Below are positions 1-8,361 of a DNA stretch of 64,000 bases, piece by piece; position 1 is the first letter of the stretch, and each line of letters begins with the position of its first letter. The notes under the pieces are model-generated. The model did no database searches. It was given only the letters and a program-made list of their open reading frames with translations, and was not told the origin of the DNA. Origin of the DNA: Kribbella caucasensis (GTDB lineage: Bacteria; Actinomycetota; Actinomycetes; Propionibacteriales; Kribbellaceae); the NCBI RefSeq assembly GCF_004361855.1, contig NZ_SNWQ01000002.1, positions 124,001 through 188,000 on the forward strand, in the 5' to 3' direction. Made by a program: the position numbers and the translations under genes.

Positions 1-47
1 GAGCATCCTTCACTTTCGTGATCAGCTGCCAGGCTAGGCTCAGCTCC

Positions 48-1523
48 GTGCCGTCGCTGACCGACGTGGTGCGGAACCACACGACCCTGGACCAGGCGGA
101 CCTGGACCGGTTGCAACTGCTGGTGTCCGACTGGCAGATGCTGGCCGACCTGTCCTTCGCGGACCTGGTGCTGTGGCTGCCCGACACCGAGGGGCTGGGT
201 TTCTGGGCCGGTGCGCAGATGCGGCCGACGACCGGGCCGACGGCGTACCTGGACGACATCGTCGGCAGCTTCATCCCGCGGGACCGGCGGCCGCTGCTGG
301 ACCAGGCCTACGACCTCGGCCGGATCTGCCGGGAGGGCGATCCCGAGTGGCGCGACGAGGTCCCGGTCCGGGTCGAGACGATCCCGGTACGCCGCGGGGC
401 CCGGGTGATCGCCGTGATCGCCCGGAACACCAACCTGCTCGGTGTCCGGACCCCGTCCCGGCTGGAGATCGCCTACCTGCAGAGCGCGACCGATCTGGCC
501 CGGATGATCACCGACGGCATCTTCCCGTACGGCGGGGAACGGCTGCTGTCCACGAGTCCACGAGTGGGCGACGGGTGCATCCGGGTCGATCGGCACGGCA
601 TGGTGACGTTCGCCAGCCCGAACGCGTTGTCCGCCTACCGCCGGATGGGACTCGTCACCGACCTGGTCGGGAGCCGGCTGAAGGACGTCACCGGTGAACT
701 GCTGCACAGCGGCCACAAGGTCGACGACGTGCTCGCCTCGGTGCTGACCGGCCGGGCGGCCAAGGAGATCGAGATCGAGAATCCCGAGGCCACCCTGTTC
801 CTCCGGGCGATCCCGTTGCGCGCCGACGGCGACCACGTGGGCGCGCTGATCCTGCTCCGCGACGTCACCGAACTGCGGAGCAGGGAGCGGGAGCTGGTCA
901 CCAAGGAGGCGACCATCCGGGAGATTCATCATCGCGTCAAGAACAACTTGCAGACCGTCGCGGCGTTACTCCGGATGCAGGGCCGGCGGATCACCGTGCC
1001 GGAAGCCCAGGCGGCGCTGGCCGAAGCGGTACGCCGGGTCGGGTCGATCGCGATCGTGCACGAGACGTTGTCGGAGTCGTTCGACGAGAGCGTGGACTTC
1101 GATGACGTCGCCGACCGGATCGCGGCGATGGTGGCGGATGTGTCGACCGTCGCGACCCAGGTGGAGACCCGGCGGACCGGGAGTTTCGGCGTACTGGACT
1201 CCGAGGTCGCGACCCCGCTGGCGATGGTGCTCACCGAGCTGATGCAGAACTCGGTCGAGCACGCTTTCGGCACCCGATCGGGTGACGCCGCGATCGGCGT
1301 GATCGAGCTGGATGCGCAGCGGTCGGTCGGGCGGTTGCGGGTGGTGATCACCGATGACGGCAATGGACTGCCGGCCGGGTTCGACTCGGAGACCTCGGGC
1401 AACCTCGGGCTGTCGATCGTGCGAACGCTGGTGATCGGTGAACTCGATGGCGTGCTGGAGTTCCATCCCCGGCACGACGGGCCCGGCACCACGGTCGTCC
1501 TCGACATCCCGGTCAAGGAGTAG
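48..1523 (+). CDS. pdtaS: Sensor histidine kinase, PdtaS type
   Basis: Cytoplasmic two-component sensor kinase that would phosphorylate a PdtaR-type antitermination response regulator encoded elsewhere. No transmembrane segment is visible. Order of domains: a GAF-like N-terminus (about residues 20-150), a PAS-like segment (about 170-280), a HisKA_2 dimerisation helix with the phospho-accepting His in EIHHRVKNNLQT (about residue 294), then an HATPase_c domain with the N-box ELMQNSVEHAF and the G-box DDGNGLPAGF. I chose the GTG at 48 because the encoded VPSLTDVVR start resembles family members; an in-frame GTG at 18 is possible. The neighbour on the opposite strand is whiB1, the arrangement seen in M. 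tuberculosis (Rv3219/Rv3220c), which supports the assignment. Confidence 0.88.
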   Translation: MPSLTDVVRNHTTLDQADLDRLQLLVSDWQMLADLSFADLVLWLPDTEGLGFWAGAQMRPTTGPTAYLDDIVGSFIPRDRRPLLDQAYDLGRICREGDPEWRDEVPVRVETIPVRRGARVIAVIARNTNLLGVRTPSRLEIAYLQSATDLARMITDGIFPYGGERLLSTSPRVGDGCIRVDRHGMVTFASPNALSAYRRMGLVTDLVGSRLKDVTGELLHSGHKVDDVLASVLTGRAAKEIEIENPEATLFLRAIPLRADGDHVGALILLRDVTELRSRERELVTKEATIREIHHRVKNNLQTVAALLRMQGRRITVPEAQAALAEAVRRVGSIAIVHETLSESFDESVDFDDVADRIAAMVADVSTVATQVETRRTGSFGVLDSEVATPLAMVLTELMQNSVEHAFGTRSGDAAIGVIELDAQRSVGRLRVVITDDGNGLPAGFDSETSGNLGLSIVRTLVIGELDGVLEFHPRHDGPGTTVVLDIPVKE

Positions 1524-1594
1524 CAGGCCTCGCAGTACAAGCGGTCCTGCACATCAAAGCTGCGCTGCAGATCAAAGAAACCTGCAAATCAAAA

Positions 1595-1617
1595 GGCCCC
1601 GCGGATCCCGCGGGGCC
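1595..1617 (-). terminator. Intrinsic terminator of whiB1
   Basis: Perfect 10-bp stem (GGCCCCGCGG at 1595-1604, complement at 1608-1617) with a 3-nt loop. Read on the minus strand it is followed by TTTTGATTTG, so it terminates whiB1. It lies between the convergent ends of pdtaS and whiB1. Confidence 0.85.
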
Positions 1618-1633
1618 CCATCGCGTTGCTGCT

Positions 1634-1885
1634 TCAGGCGGTGCGGATCCGGGCCCGGGCGTTCCGGCGCTTCAGCGCACGGCGCTCGTCCTCGCTCAGG
1701 CCACCCCAGACACCGTGGTCCTGGCCGGCCTCCAGTGCCCAGGCGAGGCACTGTTCACGCACGTCGCAACGGCGGCACACCTGCTTGGCTTCCTCGATCT
1801 GCATGATCGCAGGGCCGGTGTTGCCGATGGGGAAGAACAGTTCCGGGTCCTCATCGAGGCAAACGGCCCGGTGGCGCCAATCCAT
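1634..1885 (-). CDS. whiB1: WhiB1-type iron-sulfur transcription factor
   Basis: Small (83 aa) [4Fe-4S] regulator that in relatives binds the region 4 domain of the principal sigma factor and reacts with nitric oxide. The four cluster cysteines are C9, C37, C40 and C46 (C-x27-C-x2-C-x5-C), followed by the GVWGG turn at 58-62 and a basic C-terminus (KRRNARARIRTA). The start at MDWRHRAVC matches WhiB1 orthologues; an ATG four codons upstream (MGSAM) is an alternative. The upstream region carries two CRP-like sites with the spacing known at mycobacterial whiB1. Synteny with pdtaS and a small membrane protein further supports WhiB1 rather than another Wbl. Confidence 0.93.
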   Translation of the reverse strand: MDWRHRAVCLDEDPELFFPIGNTGPAIMQIEEAKQVCRRCDVREQCLAWALEAGQDHGVWGGLSEDERRALKRRNARARIRTA

Positions 1886-2268
1886 GGCGGATCCCATCTC
1901 TCTCGGTAGTTGTCGTACGCTGACTCGGGACTGTGCCCGATCAGCGGGTCGATACTCGTTGCTCACTCGCACCGGGGGGTGGTGCGGCGTGTTGTGAAGC
2001 CGTTCGACCGTGTTGTGAACGTTTTCACGAACGAGTCCATGTTCCCAATCCCAGGGGATCGAAACAAGGGTTATTGACTTGTCGATCGGATCACAACACT
2101 TCCTTAACACTCCGAACCGGTGCGTGGCCGTACACCACGTCCGTTTTCCGGACGGGGCCTCTGGCTGCGATCACCCGTTCACTGCAAGTAACCGATCCAA
2201 CGGCCTTCGGGTTACGCAAAACCTTCGGAGTCCCTGTGGGGTCAAGGTTCTGACGCGCTGCGAACCAC
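1886..2268. other. whiB1 / membrane-protein intergenic region
   Basis: About 390 bp without a gene between divergent whiB1 and the membrane protein at 2282. It holds the paired CRP-like sites (1993-2029), a possible minus-strand -10 (GAGTAT, 1952-1957) for whiB1, and AT-richer sequence between 2060 and 2115 (ttattgact, acacttccttaacac). I see no small ORF with a convincing start. Confidence 0.6.
1993..2029 (-). promoter_or_regulatory. Tandem CRP/cAMP-receptor sites upstream of whiB1
   Basis: Site 1 (2014-2029) reads TGTGA-ACGTTT-TCACG, 9 of 10 matches to TGTGA-N6-TCACA. Site 2 (1993-2008) shares the left half TGTGA and has a weak right half. The two sit in a 10-bp direct repeat GTGTTGTGAA (1989 and 2010) exactly 21 bp apart. 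M. tuberculosis whiB1 is known to be controlled by Rv3676 (CRP) at two sites 21 bp apart, the distal one stronger; the same layout is seen here when read toward whiB1. Confidence 0.7.
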
Positions 2269-2274
2269 TAGGCT
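2269..2274 (+). promoter_or_regulatory. -10 element of a leaderless promoter
   Basis: TAGGCT ends 7 nt before the GTG start codon at 2282, so the transcript would begin at or next to the start codon. No ribosome-binding site is present. The same geometry recurs at several other genes in this window. Confidence 0.6.
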
Positions 2275-2281
2275 GGCGGTT

Positions 2282-2692
2282 GTGCCGACCGATTCGGAAT
2301 CCGCTGTCGTCCCGCGCCCGCTCAAGCTAGCCGCCGGTGTGGTCGCTGCGGAAGGGGTTGTGGTCGCCGCACTCGGAATTGCTGAAGCTTTTACGATCGA
2401 CAGCTCCCGCCTGGTCCTCGGGCTGACCACGACGGTGTTCCTGCTCGCGTACGGCGGCGGCCTGCTGGTGGTGGCTCGCGGGCTGACCCGGGCGTCGACC
2501 TGGAGCCGCGGGCCGACCGTTTTCAGCCAGCTCATGCAACTCCTGATCGCCTGGAGTTTCTGGGGTGGCTCGACCAAGTGGGTCACGATCGTGCTGGCGG
2601 TCGCGGCGCTCGCAGTACTGGTCGCCGTCTACCAGAAGGCGTCGATGGACGCGCTGCGGGATGACCCGACCAAGGATCATCCCGTTCTCTAA
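2282..2692 (+). CDS. Small integral membrane protein
   Basis: 136-residue protein with about four hydrophobic segments (roughly residues 14-36, 43-66, 80-96 and 99-118) and a charged C-terminus (DALRDDPTKDHPVL). No catalytic motif is visible and the biochemical role is unknown. It starts with GTG directly after a leaderless-type -10 box. An equivalent small membrane protein (Rv3217c) lies near whiB1 in M. tuberculosis, so the neighbourhood is conserved. Its stop codon abuts the stop of the convergent sigma-factor gene. Confidence 0.75.
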   Translation: MPTDSESAVVPRPLKLAAGVVAAEGVVVAALGIAEAFTIDSSRLVLGLTTTVFLLAYGGGLLVVARGLTRASTWSRGPTVFSQLMQLLIAWSFWGGSTKWVTIVLAVAALAVLVAVYQKASMDALRDDPTKDHPVL

Positions 2693-3487
2693 CTACTCCT
2701 TCAGCAGGCCCGCTCTGAGCTCGGTGAGGGTACGGGCGAGCAGCCGGGACACGTGCATCTGGGAGATGCCGATCTCCTCGGCGATCTGGGACTGGGTCAT
2801 CCCGCGGAAGAACCGGAGCGTGAGGATCCGCTTCTCGCGCGTTTCCAGCTGGGCCAGCAAGGGTTTGAGTGATTCGCGGTACTCGACGCTCTCCAGTGCC
2901 TCGTCCTCGCCGCCGAGCCCGTCCAGCACGGTGGTGGCGTCCTGCTCGTTCTGGTCCGGAGCGTCCAGGGACAAGGTGTTGTAGGCGTTCGCCGACTCCA
3001 GGCCTTCGATCACCAGGTCCTGGGCCAGCCCGAGCCGGTGGGACAGTTCCGCGACCGTCGGAGCCCGGCCCAGTTCCTGGGTCAGCTCGGCCGTCGCGGC
3101 GGTCAGCGAGAGGCGCAACTCCTGCAGCCGGCGGGGGACCCGGATCGCCCAGCCCTTGTCCCGGAAGTACCGCTTGATCTCACCCAGGATGGTCGGGGTC
3201 GCGTACGTCGAGAACTCCACGCCGCGCTCCGGATCGAACCGGTCGATCGCCTTGATCAGGCCGATCGTGGCCACCTGGACCAGATCGTCGTACGGCTCGC
3301 CGCGGTTGCGGAACCGGCGGGCCAGGTGCTCCACCAGCGGCATGTGCAACGAGACCAGTCCGTCCCGGGCCACGACATGCTTGGGGTCGCCCGGAGCCGC
3401 GGCCGCCATCGCGGCGAAGAACTCCGCCGTCCGGGTACGCAGGTCTGTTGGTTCCTGGGGATCGCCCAGGGTTCGGCCGTCGGTCAC
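2693..3487 (-). CDS. sigF: SigF/SigB-type group 3 RNA polymerase sigma factor
   Basis: 264-aa stress or developmental sigma factor. Region 2 includes DLVQVATIGLIKAIDRFDP and the -10 reading segment FSTYATPTILGEIKRYFRDK; region 3 covers about 130-190; region 4 ends with the helix-turn-helix MTQSQIAEEIGISQMHVSRL. The length and absence of region 1.1 fit group 3 (SigF/SigB) factors. The GTG start is fixed by a 4-nt GTGA overlap with the stop of the upstream anti-sigma gene, so the two are translationally coupled. A matching SigF-type promoter lies upstream of the pair, implying autoregulation. Confidence 0.88.
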   Translation of the reverse strand: MTDGRTLGDPQEPTDLRTRTAEFFAAMAAAAPGDPKHVVARDGLVSLHMPLVEHLARRFRNRGEPYDDLVQVATIGLIKAIDRFDPERGVEFSTYATPTILGEIKRYFRDKGWAIRVPRRLQELRLSLTAATAELTQELGRAPTVAELSHRLGLAQDLVIEGLESANAYNTLSLDAPDQNEQDATTVLDGLGGEDEALESVEYRESLKPLLAQLETREKRILTLRFFRGMTQSQIAEEIGISQMHVSRLLARTLTELRAGLLKE

Positions 3488-3876
3488 GCCTTCTCCGAGG
3501 CGTGGGCGGACGCCGTCACGGTGATCGTCAGCCTGCCGTCGTCGGTCTCCGCCGCGACGGACTCCACCAGCGCGGTCAGCACGGTCCAGCCGAACGAGTC
3601 GGTGTCCGGCATCCAGCCACTCGGCACCAGCGCGGACGTCCGTACCGTGAGCTGCGGCGGGTCGATCTCGAAGACGCAGTCCAGTACTCCGTCCGTGGCC
3701 TGCGGCAGCAGTAACGCGCACGCCTCGTCGATGGCGATCCGCAGGTCGTCGATCGCGTCCACGGTGAAGTCGTTGCGGGCCGCCAGGTTCCCCACGACCG
3801 ACCGTGGTACCGCGATGTAGGCGCTGTCGGCGGGGATGCTGAGGCGGACCTCGGCCGGGCGTCCGGTGCTGCTCAC
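3484..3876 (-). CDS. RsbW/UsfX-type anti-sigma factor
   Basis: 130-aa GHKL-fold protein expected to bind and hold the adjacent SigF-type sigma factor. The conserved helix reads DDLRIAIDEACALLLPQA (about 42-59): the E of the N-box is present, but the Asn that normally coordinates Mg-ATP is replaced by Leu. A clear DxGxG box is also absent (SGWMPDTDSFGW occupies that region). The fold is therefore recognisable but anti-anti-sigma kinase activity is doubtful. GTG start with GGGAGG 10 nt upstream. First gene of the rsbW-sigF pair. Confidence 0.8.
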   Translation of the reverse strand: MSSTGRPAEVRLSIPADSAYIAVPRSVVGNLAARNDFTVDAIDDLRIAIDEACALLLPQATDGVLDCVFEIDPPQLTVRTSALVPSGWMPDTDSFGWTVLTALVESVAAETDDGRLTITVTASAHASEKA

Positions 3877-3972
3877 AGTGCTCTTGCCTCCCAGGAAGGG
3901 CGTTGGTGTTTGGGCTCCCCTGACTGGGGCGGTGGGACGGGGAAAGAAATGACACCGCTTATATCTTCCCCG

Positions 3973-3997
3973 GTACCCGGGTTCTGTGCATGTGAAC
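3973..3997 (-). promoter_or_regulatory. SigF-type promoter of the rsbW-sigF pair
   Basis: On the minus strand GTTC is followed after exactly 15 nt by GGGTAC, one mismatch from the GTTT-N15/16-GGGTA(T/C) consensus of actinobacterial SigF/SigB. It lies about 97 nt upstream of the anti-sigma start. The sigma factor probably transcribes its own operon. Confidence 0.55.
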
Positions 3998-4003
3998 AGC
4001 CCT

Positions 4004-4036
4004 GGAGGCCGGTCCCGTACCGCGGAACCGGCCTCC
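4004..4036 (-). terminator. Terminator hairpin after the amino-acid ABC operon
   Basis: 10-bp perfect stem GGAGGCCGGT (4004-4013) with its complement at 4027-4036, 13-nt loop, directly downstream of the ATPase stop codon on the minus strand. No strong T-run follows. Confidence 0.6.
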
Positions 4037-4047
4037 TGCGGGTGGTT

Positions 4048-4803
4048 TCAGCTGGTGGGCTCGACGTGCGTCGGGTCGAGCACCCGGCGCAGGAACGTCC
4101 GGGTGCGCTGGTGCTGCGGGTTGCCGATCACGTCGGCAGGTGGTCCCTGTTCGACGATGACGCCGCCGTCCATGAAGACGACCCGGTCGGCCACCTCGCG
4201 GGCGAACGCCATCTCGTGGGTGACCACCAGCATCGTCATCCCGTCCAGGGCGAGCTTGCGCATCACCGTGAGCACGTCGCCGACGAGCTCCGGGTCGAGC
4301 GCCGAGGTGGGCTCGTCGAACAGCATCAGCGCCGGGTCCATCGACAGCGCCCGGGCGATCGCGACCCGCTGCATCTGCCCACCGGACAGCTGCGCCGGGT
4401 ACGCCGTGACCTTCTCGCTCAGGCCGACTCGCTCGAGGTTGGCCCGGGCGATCTGCTCGGCGTGCGCCTGTTTCCGCTTCAGCACCGTGATCTGGGCGAC
4501 CGTGCAGTTCTGCAGCACGGACAGGTGCGGGAACAGGTTGAACTGCTGGAACACCATGCCGATCTGCTGCCGCGCGGCGTCCAGGTGGCAGTCCCGGTCG
4601 GTGATCTCCTCACCGCGGACGAACACCTGGCCCTCCTGCGGTTGCTCGAGCAGGTTGACGCAGCGCAACAGGGTGGACTTGCCCGAGCCGGACGGGCCGA
4701 TGACGCAGACCACCTCGCCCTGTTCGACGGTGAAGTCGATACCGCGCAGGACGTGGTTGCTGCCGAACGACTTGTTCAGGTTCTTGATCTCGACCAGAGC
4801 CAT
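4048..4803 (-). CDS. Polar amino-acid ABC transporter ATPase
   Basis: 251-aa ATP-binding subunit of a glutamine/glutamate-type importer (PAAT/GlnQ family). Walker [10 protein letters not shown] (36-44), Q-loop around [10 protein letters not shown] (83-92), signature LSGGQ (139-143), Walker B LMLFDE (159-164), H-loop VVTHEMAFA. The ATG overlaps the stop of the permease gene by one base (TGATG), so the order binding protein - permease - ATPase is a translationally coupled operon. The substrate cannot be fixed from sequence; the family moves polar amino acids. Confidence 0.9.
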   Translation of the reverse strand: MALVEIKNLNKSFGSNHVLRGIDFTVEQGEVVCVIGPSGSGKSTLLRCVNLLEQPQEGQVFVRGEEITDRDCHLDAARQQIGMVFQQFNLFPHLSVLQNCTVAQITVLKRKQAHAEQIARANLERVGLSEKVTAYPAQLSGGQMQRVAIARALSMDPALMLFDEPTSALDPELVGDVLTVMRKLALDGMTMLVVTHEMAFAREVADRVVFMDGGVIVEQGPPADVIGNPQHQRTRTFLRRVLDPTHVEPTS

Positions 4804-5627
4804 CAGCGCGTCCTCGCCGCCTTCGCCTCGAGCCGGCGGACCAGGATGCCCAGCGGCAGGGTGATGATCAGGTAGCAGAAGCCCGCGGTCACCAGCGGAG
4901 TCAGGTTCGCCTCCGTGTTGGCCAGGTCCCGGCCGAACCCGGTCAGCTCGTACGCGTCGGCCGCCGTACCGATGATGAAGACCAGGGACGAGTCCTTGAC
5001 CAGCAGGATCAGGTCGTTGGTCAACGGCGGCAGCACGATCCGGAACGCCTGCGGCAACACGATCTTGCGGGTCGCCAGCCCGGCCGGCATACCGAGCGAG
5101 CGGGCCGCCTCGACCTGGCCCTTCGGCACCGCCTGGATCCCGGCCCGGATCACCTCGGCCATGTACGCCGCGGCGACGATGCCGAGGGCCAGCCAGACCA
5201 CGCCGTACGGGTCCCAGGGGATCGTCATCCCCTCGAACGCCAGCGGCAGCAGGCTGAACGCGATGAACACCACGATGGCCGGCAGACCGCGGAAGAACTC
5301 GATGTAGGCGGTCGAGAGCCACCGGTACGGTCCGACGCTGCTCAGCCGCATCAGTGCCAGGATCGTGCCGCCGACCAGACCGATCACGAACGCGCCGGCG
5401 GTGTACTCCAGGGTCTTGACCAGCGCATCGAGCATGCCGTTCTCGAAGGCGGACTTGATGAACTCCGGCTTGAAGAAGACGTCGGCGATCTGGCCCCAGT
5501 TCGCGGTGAACGCCGCGACCAGGACCATGACGACCAGGATCGCGTACTGGATCCAGCGGGACCGCTGAGCCCGTTGCCGCGGGCTCAGCCCCTTTCGCTC
5601 GACGGTGTCAGTGGTCGGCACGCTCAC
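4803..5627 (-). CDS. Polar amino-acid ABC transporter permease (HisMQ type)
   Basis: 274 aa. A cytoplasmic N-terminus of about 25 residues precedes the membrane segments (about 26-48, 74-100 and four more). The EAA-type loop contacting the ATPase is seen at [21 protein letters not shown]. The [21 protein letters not shown] C-terminal region is typical of the family ([17 protein letters not shown]). GTG start overlaps the binding-protein stop by 4 nt (GTGA). A single permease subunit suggests a homodimeric channel. Confidence 0.88.
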   Translation of the reverse strand: MSVPTTDTVERKGLSPRQRAQRSRWIQYAILVVMVLVAAFTANWGQIADVFFKPEFIKSAFENGMLDALVKTLEYTAGAFVIGLVGGTILALMRLSSVGPYRWLSTAYIEFFRGLPAIVVFIAFSLLPLAFEGMTIPWDPYGVVWLALGIVAAAYMAEVIRAGIQAVPKGQVEAARSLGMPAGLATRKIVLPQAFRIVLPPLTNDLILLVKDSSLVFIIGTAADAYELTGFGRDLANTEANLTPLVTAGFCYLIITLPLGILVRRLEAKAARTR

Positions 5628-6469
5628 TTCTTCGGCTCAACCCCGAACCACTTCTTGTAGATCTCGTTGTACTTGCCGTCGGTCTTGGCGGTGGCCAGCA
5701 GGGTGTTGAACTTCTCCACCAGCTTCGGCCCGCTGCCGTCCTTGAGCGCTCCGAACCCGTACTGCTCACCGGTGTTGAACTCGGCCGCCACGGCCATGTC
5801 CGGGTTGTCCTTGACGAAGTCGTAGAGCACACCGTTGTCGTTGATGGCGGCCTGGACCCGGCCGGACTTGACGTTGTTCTCCTGCAGCGCGAGGTCGTTG
5901 AACACGACCACCTCGAAGCCGTTCGTCTTCGCCTGCTCGTCGGCGTACACCTTGCCGGTGGTGTCGGCCTGGACGCCGACCTTCTTGCCCTTCAGGTCCG
6001 CGAGCGACTTGATCCCCGAGTCCGCCTTCACCATCAGCACCTGGGTGGCGTCCATGTACGGGTCGGTGATGCTGATCGCGGCCTGCCGCTCCGGGGTGAT
6101 GGTCATCGCGCCCATGCCCATGTCGCACTTCTTGGCCTGGAAGGCGGCACCCGAGGTGACCTGGGCCCACTCGATGTTGACCACTTCCTGGGTCAGGCCG
6201 AGGTCGTTCGCGACCAGGTTGAGCAGGTCGACGTCGAAGCCGACAACGTCGTTGCCTTCCTTGTACTGGAACGGCTTGTACGGCAGGTGGGTGCAGACCG
6301 TCAGCTTGCCGGACTTGACCAGGGTGATCCCGGCGGCCGCGGCTTTGTCCTCGGTGCCACCGCTGGGGGAGTCATCGCTGCCGCAGGCTGTGAGCACGAG
6401 CGCGAACACGGCGACCGATGCGACGGCGGCCGCTGCGCGACTCTTGCGGAGGGTGGTGACGATGTTCAT
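5624..6469 (-). CDS. Amino-acid-binding lipoprotein (SBP family 3)
   Basis: 281-aa extracellular receptor anchored by an N-terminal lipid. The signal peptide ends in the lipobox LTAC with the lipidated Cys at residue 29. The family 3 hallmark GFDVDLLNLVAND appears at about 78-90 and QVTSGAAFQAKKCDMGMGAMTITPERQ-type sequence follows (MGAMTITPERQAAI). ATG with GAGGAG upstream. First gene of the importer operon; substrate probably glutamate, glutamine or a related polar amino acid. Confidence 0.9.
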   Translation of the reverse strand: MNIVTTLRKSRAAAAVASVAVFALVLTACGSDDSPSGGTEDKAAAAGITLVKSGKLTVCTHLPYKPFQYKEGNDVVGFDVDLLNLVANDLGLTQEVVNIEWAQVTSGAAFQAKKCDMGMGAMTITPERQAAISITDPYMDATQVLMVKADSGIKSLADLKGKKVGVQADTTGKVYADEQAKTNGFEVVVFNDLALQENNVKSGRVQAAINDNGVLYDFVKDNPDMAVAAEFNTGEQYGFGALKDGSGPKLVEKFNTLLATAKTDGKYNEIYKKWFGVEPKK

Positions 6470-6771
6470 CGCGAATACTCCTCGACACTGGTTGTGGAAA
6501 CTCCGGGTCGGACGTTACCGGTCCGGAATGTGCGCATCCTGACACAGCAGGCAGCCGCATGTCGGCTGGTAACGGGGCCCGAGACTCTATCGTCACCCGG
6601 ATGAGTCCTGTGGGGACCCTCACAGACCAGACCAGTGCGTGCTGTGGTTTACTCGTAGCCACGGGTGACCCCCTGTAATGCCGCCGTCCGACGCACCCTC
6701 ATCGGACGGCCGATCCGCATTCCGCTCTGTAAACGCTTGCCCGCTGTTCGCCGGGCTGACGAAGGGTCCCC
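6470..6771. other. Divergent promoter region: amino-acid importer and malic enzyme
   Basis: 302 bp with no gene. It holds the motif described separately at 6631-6665 and a hairpin CCGTCCGA (6684-6691) / TCGGACGG (6702-6709) about 60 nt upstream of the malic enzyme start. No clear sigma-70 pair could be assigned with confidence. Confidence 0.5.
6631..6665 (+). promoter_or_regulatory. Motif shared with the kgd upstream region
   Basis: The stretch ACCAGTGCGT-gct-GTGGTT followed by a CGT and CGGG block is matched by ACCAGTGTGT-cga-GTGGTT at 16972 upstream of kgd. Both lie about 125-140 bp from the start of a central carbon gene. Read in the other direction the core is CACTGGTCYGGT, which resembles half of a FadR/GntR operator. 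Function is inferred only from the recurrence. Confidence 0.35.
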
Positions 6772-8004
6772 ATGGCCGCCGAAGCTTTCCCGTCCGAGGT
6801 TTCCGATTCCGATCCGTACGCCGATAACGCTGTCGATGTTGATCCGTACGCCGGTGACGCCGTCTTCGAGCTGCACCGCGGCGGCAAGATCGAGGTGACG
6901 TCGTCGGTCCAGGTCCGCGACGCCGACGACCTGTCGATGGCGTACACCCCGGGAGTCGCCCGGGTCTGCACCGCGATCGCCGAGGACCCGTCACTGGTCC
7001 GCCGGTACACCTGGAAGTCCAACGTCGTTGCCGTGGTCACCGACGGAACCGCCGTACTGGGTCTCGGTGACATCGGCCCGGCCGCATCGCTCCCGGTGAT
7101 GGAGGGCAAGGCGCTGCTGTTCAAGGAGTTCGGCGGGGTCGACTCGGTGCCGATCGCGCTGGACTGCACCGACGTGGACGAGTTCGTCGACACGGTCGCC
7201 CGGCTGGCCCCGACGTTCGGCGGGATCAACCTGGAGGACATCTCCGCGCCGCGTTGTTTCGAGATCGAGCGCCGGCTGAAGGAACGCCTCGACATCCCGG
7301 TCTTCCACGACGACCAGCACGGTACGGCGGTAGTCGTACTGGCCGCGCTCCGTAACGCGCTGCGGGTGACCGGCAAGAAGATCGGGGACGTCCGGGTGGT
7401 GATCTCGGGAGCAGGTGCGGCTGGGGTCGCCTGCGCGCGGATCCTGCTGCAGGCGGGCGTCGGCGACCTGACCGTTGTCGACAGCAAGGGTGTGCTGTCC
7501 GAGGACCGGGCCGACCTGAACCCGGTGAAGCTGTCCCTGGCCCGCGACACGAACACCGCGCAGTTGTCCGGCCGGCTGGTCGACGCCCTCGACGGCGCGG
7601 ACGTCTTCCTCGGCGTCTCCGGCGGCACCGTGCCGGAAGAGGCGATCGCGCGGATGGCGCCGGGCGCGATGATCTTCGCCCTCGCGAACCCGAACCCCGA
7701 GGTGCACCCCGACATCGCCCACCGCCACGCCGCGGTGGTCGCCACCGGCCGCTCGGACTTCCCGAACCAGATCAACAACGTCCTCGCCTTCCCCGGCATC
7801 TTCCGGGGCGCCTTCGACGCCGGCGCCACCCGGATCACCGAAGGCATGAAACTCGCCGCCGCGGACGCCCTGGCAAACCTCGTCTCCGACGAGGACCTAC
7901 GCGCCGACTACATCATCCCGTCCCCCTTCGACGACCGCGTCGCCCCCGCCGTCGCCACCGCGGTAGCCACCGCAGCCCATCAGGACGGCGTAGCCCGCCC
8001 CTGA
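6772..8004 (+). CDS. NAD(P)-dependent malic enzyme
   Basis: 410-aa oxaloacetate-decarboxylating malate dehydrogenase: malate + NAD(P)+ to pyruvate + CO2 + NAD(P)H. Short bacterial type. Seen: the malic N-terminal motif YTPGVARVC (about 55-63) with [10 protein letters not shown], the metal-binding segment [10 protein letters not shown], the catalytic/NAD-entry motif [11 protein letters not shown], and the Rossmann loop [12 protein letters not shown] (about 211-222). An N-terminal extension (about 25 residues) contains two near repeats of DPYAD/DPYAG. ATG start. Feeds pyruvate and NADPH; the shared upstream motif with kgd hints at co-regulation with the TCA cycle. Confidence 0.92.
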   Translation: MAAEAFPSEVSDSDPYADNAVDVDPYAGDAVFELHRGGKIEVTSSVQVRDADDLSMAYTPGVARVCTAIAEDPSLVRRYTWKSNVVAVVTDGTAVLGLGDIGPAASLPVMEGKALLFKEFGGVDSVPIALDCTDVDEFVDTVARLAPTFGGINLEDISAPRCFEIERRLKERLDIPVFHDDQHGTAVVVLAALRNALRVTGKKIGDVRVVISGAGAAGVACARILLQAGVGDLTVVDSKGVLSEDRADLNPVKLSLARDTNTAQLSGRLVDALDGADVFLGVSGGTVPEEAIARMAPGAMIFALANPNPEVHPDIAHRHAAVVATGRSDFPNQINNVLAFPGIFRGAFDAGATRITEGMKLAAADALANLVSDEDLRADYIIPSPFDDRVAPAVATAVATAAHQDGVARP

Positions 8005-8051
8005 GCCCGACAACCCCGAGCCGGGGCGCCTGCGGCCGTAGTACAGAACCC

Positions 8052-8099
8052 CCGGGCCCGCCTCGCGACACCGTCGGATGTGTCGCCGGGCGGGCCCGG
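8052..8099. terminator. Strong hairpin after malic enzyme
   Basis: CCGGGCCCGCC (8052-8062) pairs with GGCGGGCCCGG (8089-8099); an inner GCGACAC/GTGTCGC stem extends it. It lies 48 nt after the malic enzyme stop. No T-tract, but the stability makes a terminator or mRNA-protecting structure likely. Confidence 0.55.
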
Positions 8100-8159
8100 C
8101 CTCTGTTCAGGCCCCGTGCAACAACCCACCACACCGCAACCGGCGCCTGGCCTGACCCC

Positions 8160-8245
8160 AATCTCAGGGGTTGGCCACTCAGATTGGGGGTTGCCCACTC
8201 AGATTCTGAGTGGGCAACCCCTCATCCGAGGGGTCAACCACCGAG
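8160..8245. repeat. Direct and inverted repeat cluster
   Basis: GGGGTTGSCCACTCAGATT occurs twice in tandem (8167 and 8187). The second copy continues into a perfect 16-bp hairpin, GGGGTTGCCCACTCAG (8187-8202) with its complement 8206-8221 and a 3-nt ATT loop. Related pieces (AATCTCAGGGG, CCGAGATTCGG) flank it. It looks like a decayed palindromic-repeat unit; no gene is involved. Confidence 0.55.
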
Positions 8246-8361
8246 ATTCGGCCGAGGCGGGTTTGCAGGCGTGGCCACGTCTCCAGGCCGCCACGCCACA
8301 ACGACAAGTTCGCACGGGCGACGAATCCCGCCGGTGGCGGCGCTGTGCGAGCGCGTGCTGT

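Noticed and set aside
6620..6994. Open frame on the minus strand over the malic enzyme start
   Set aside because: It has no motifs and overlaps the well-supported start of malic enzyme; the similarity of its peptide to one near 16960 reflects the shared DNA motif, not a protein.
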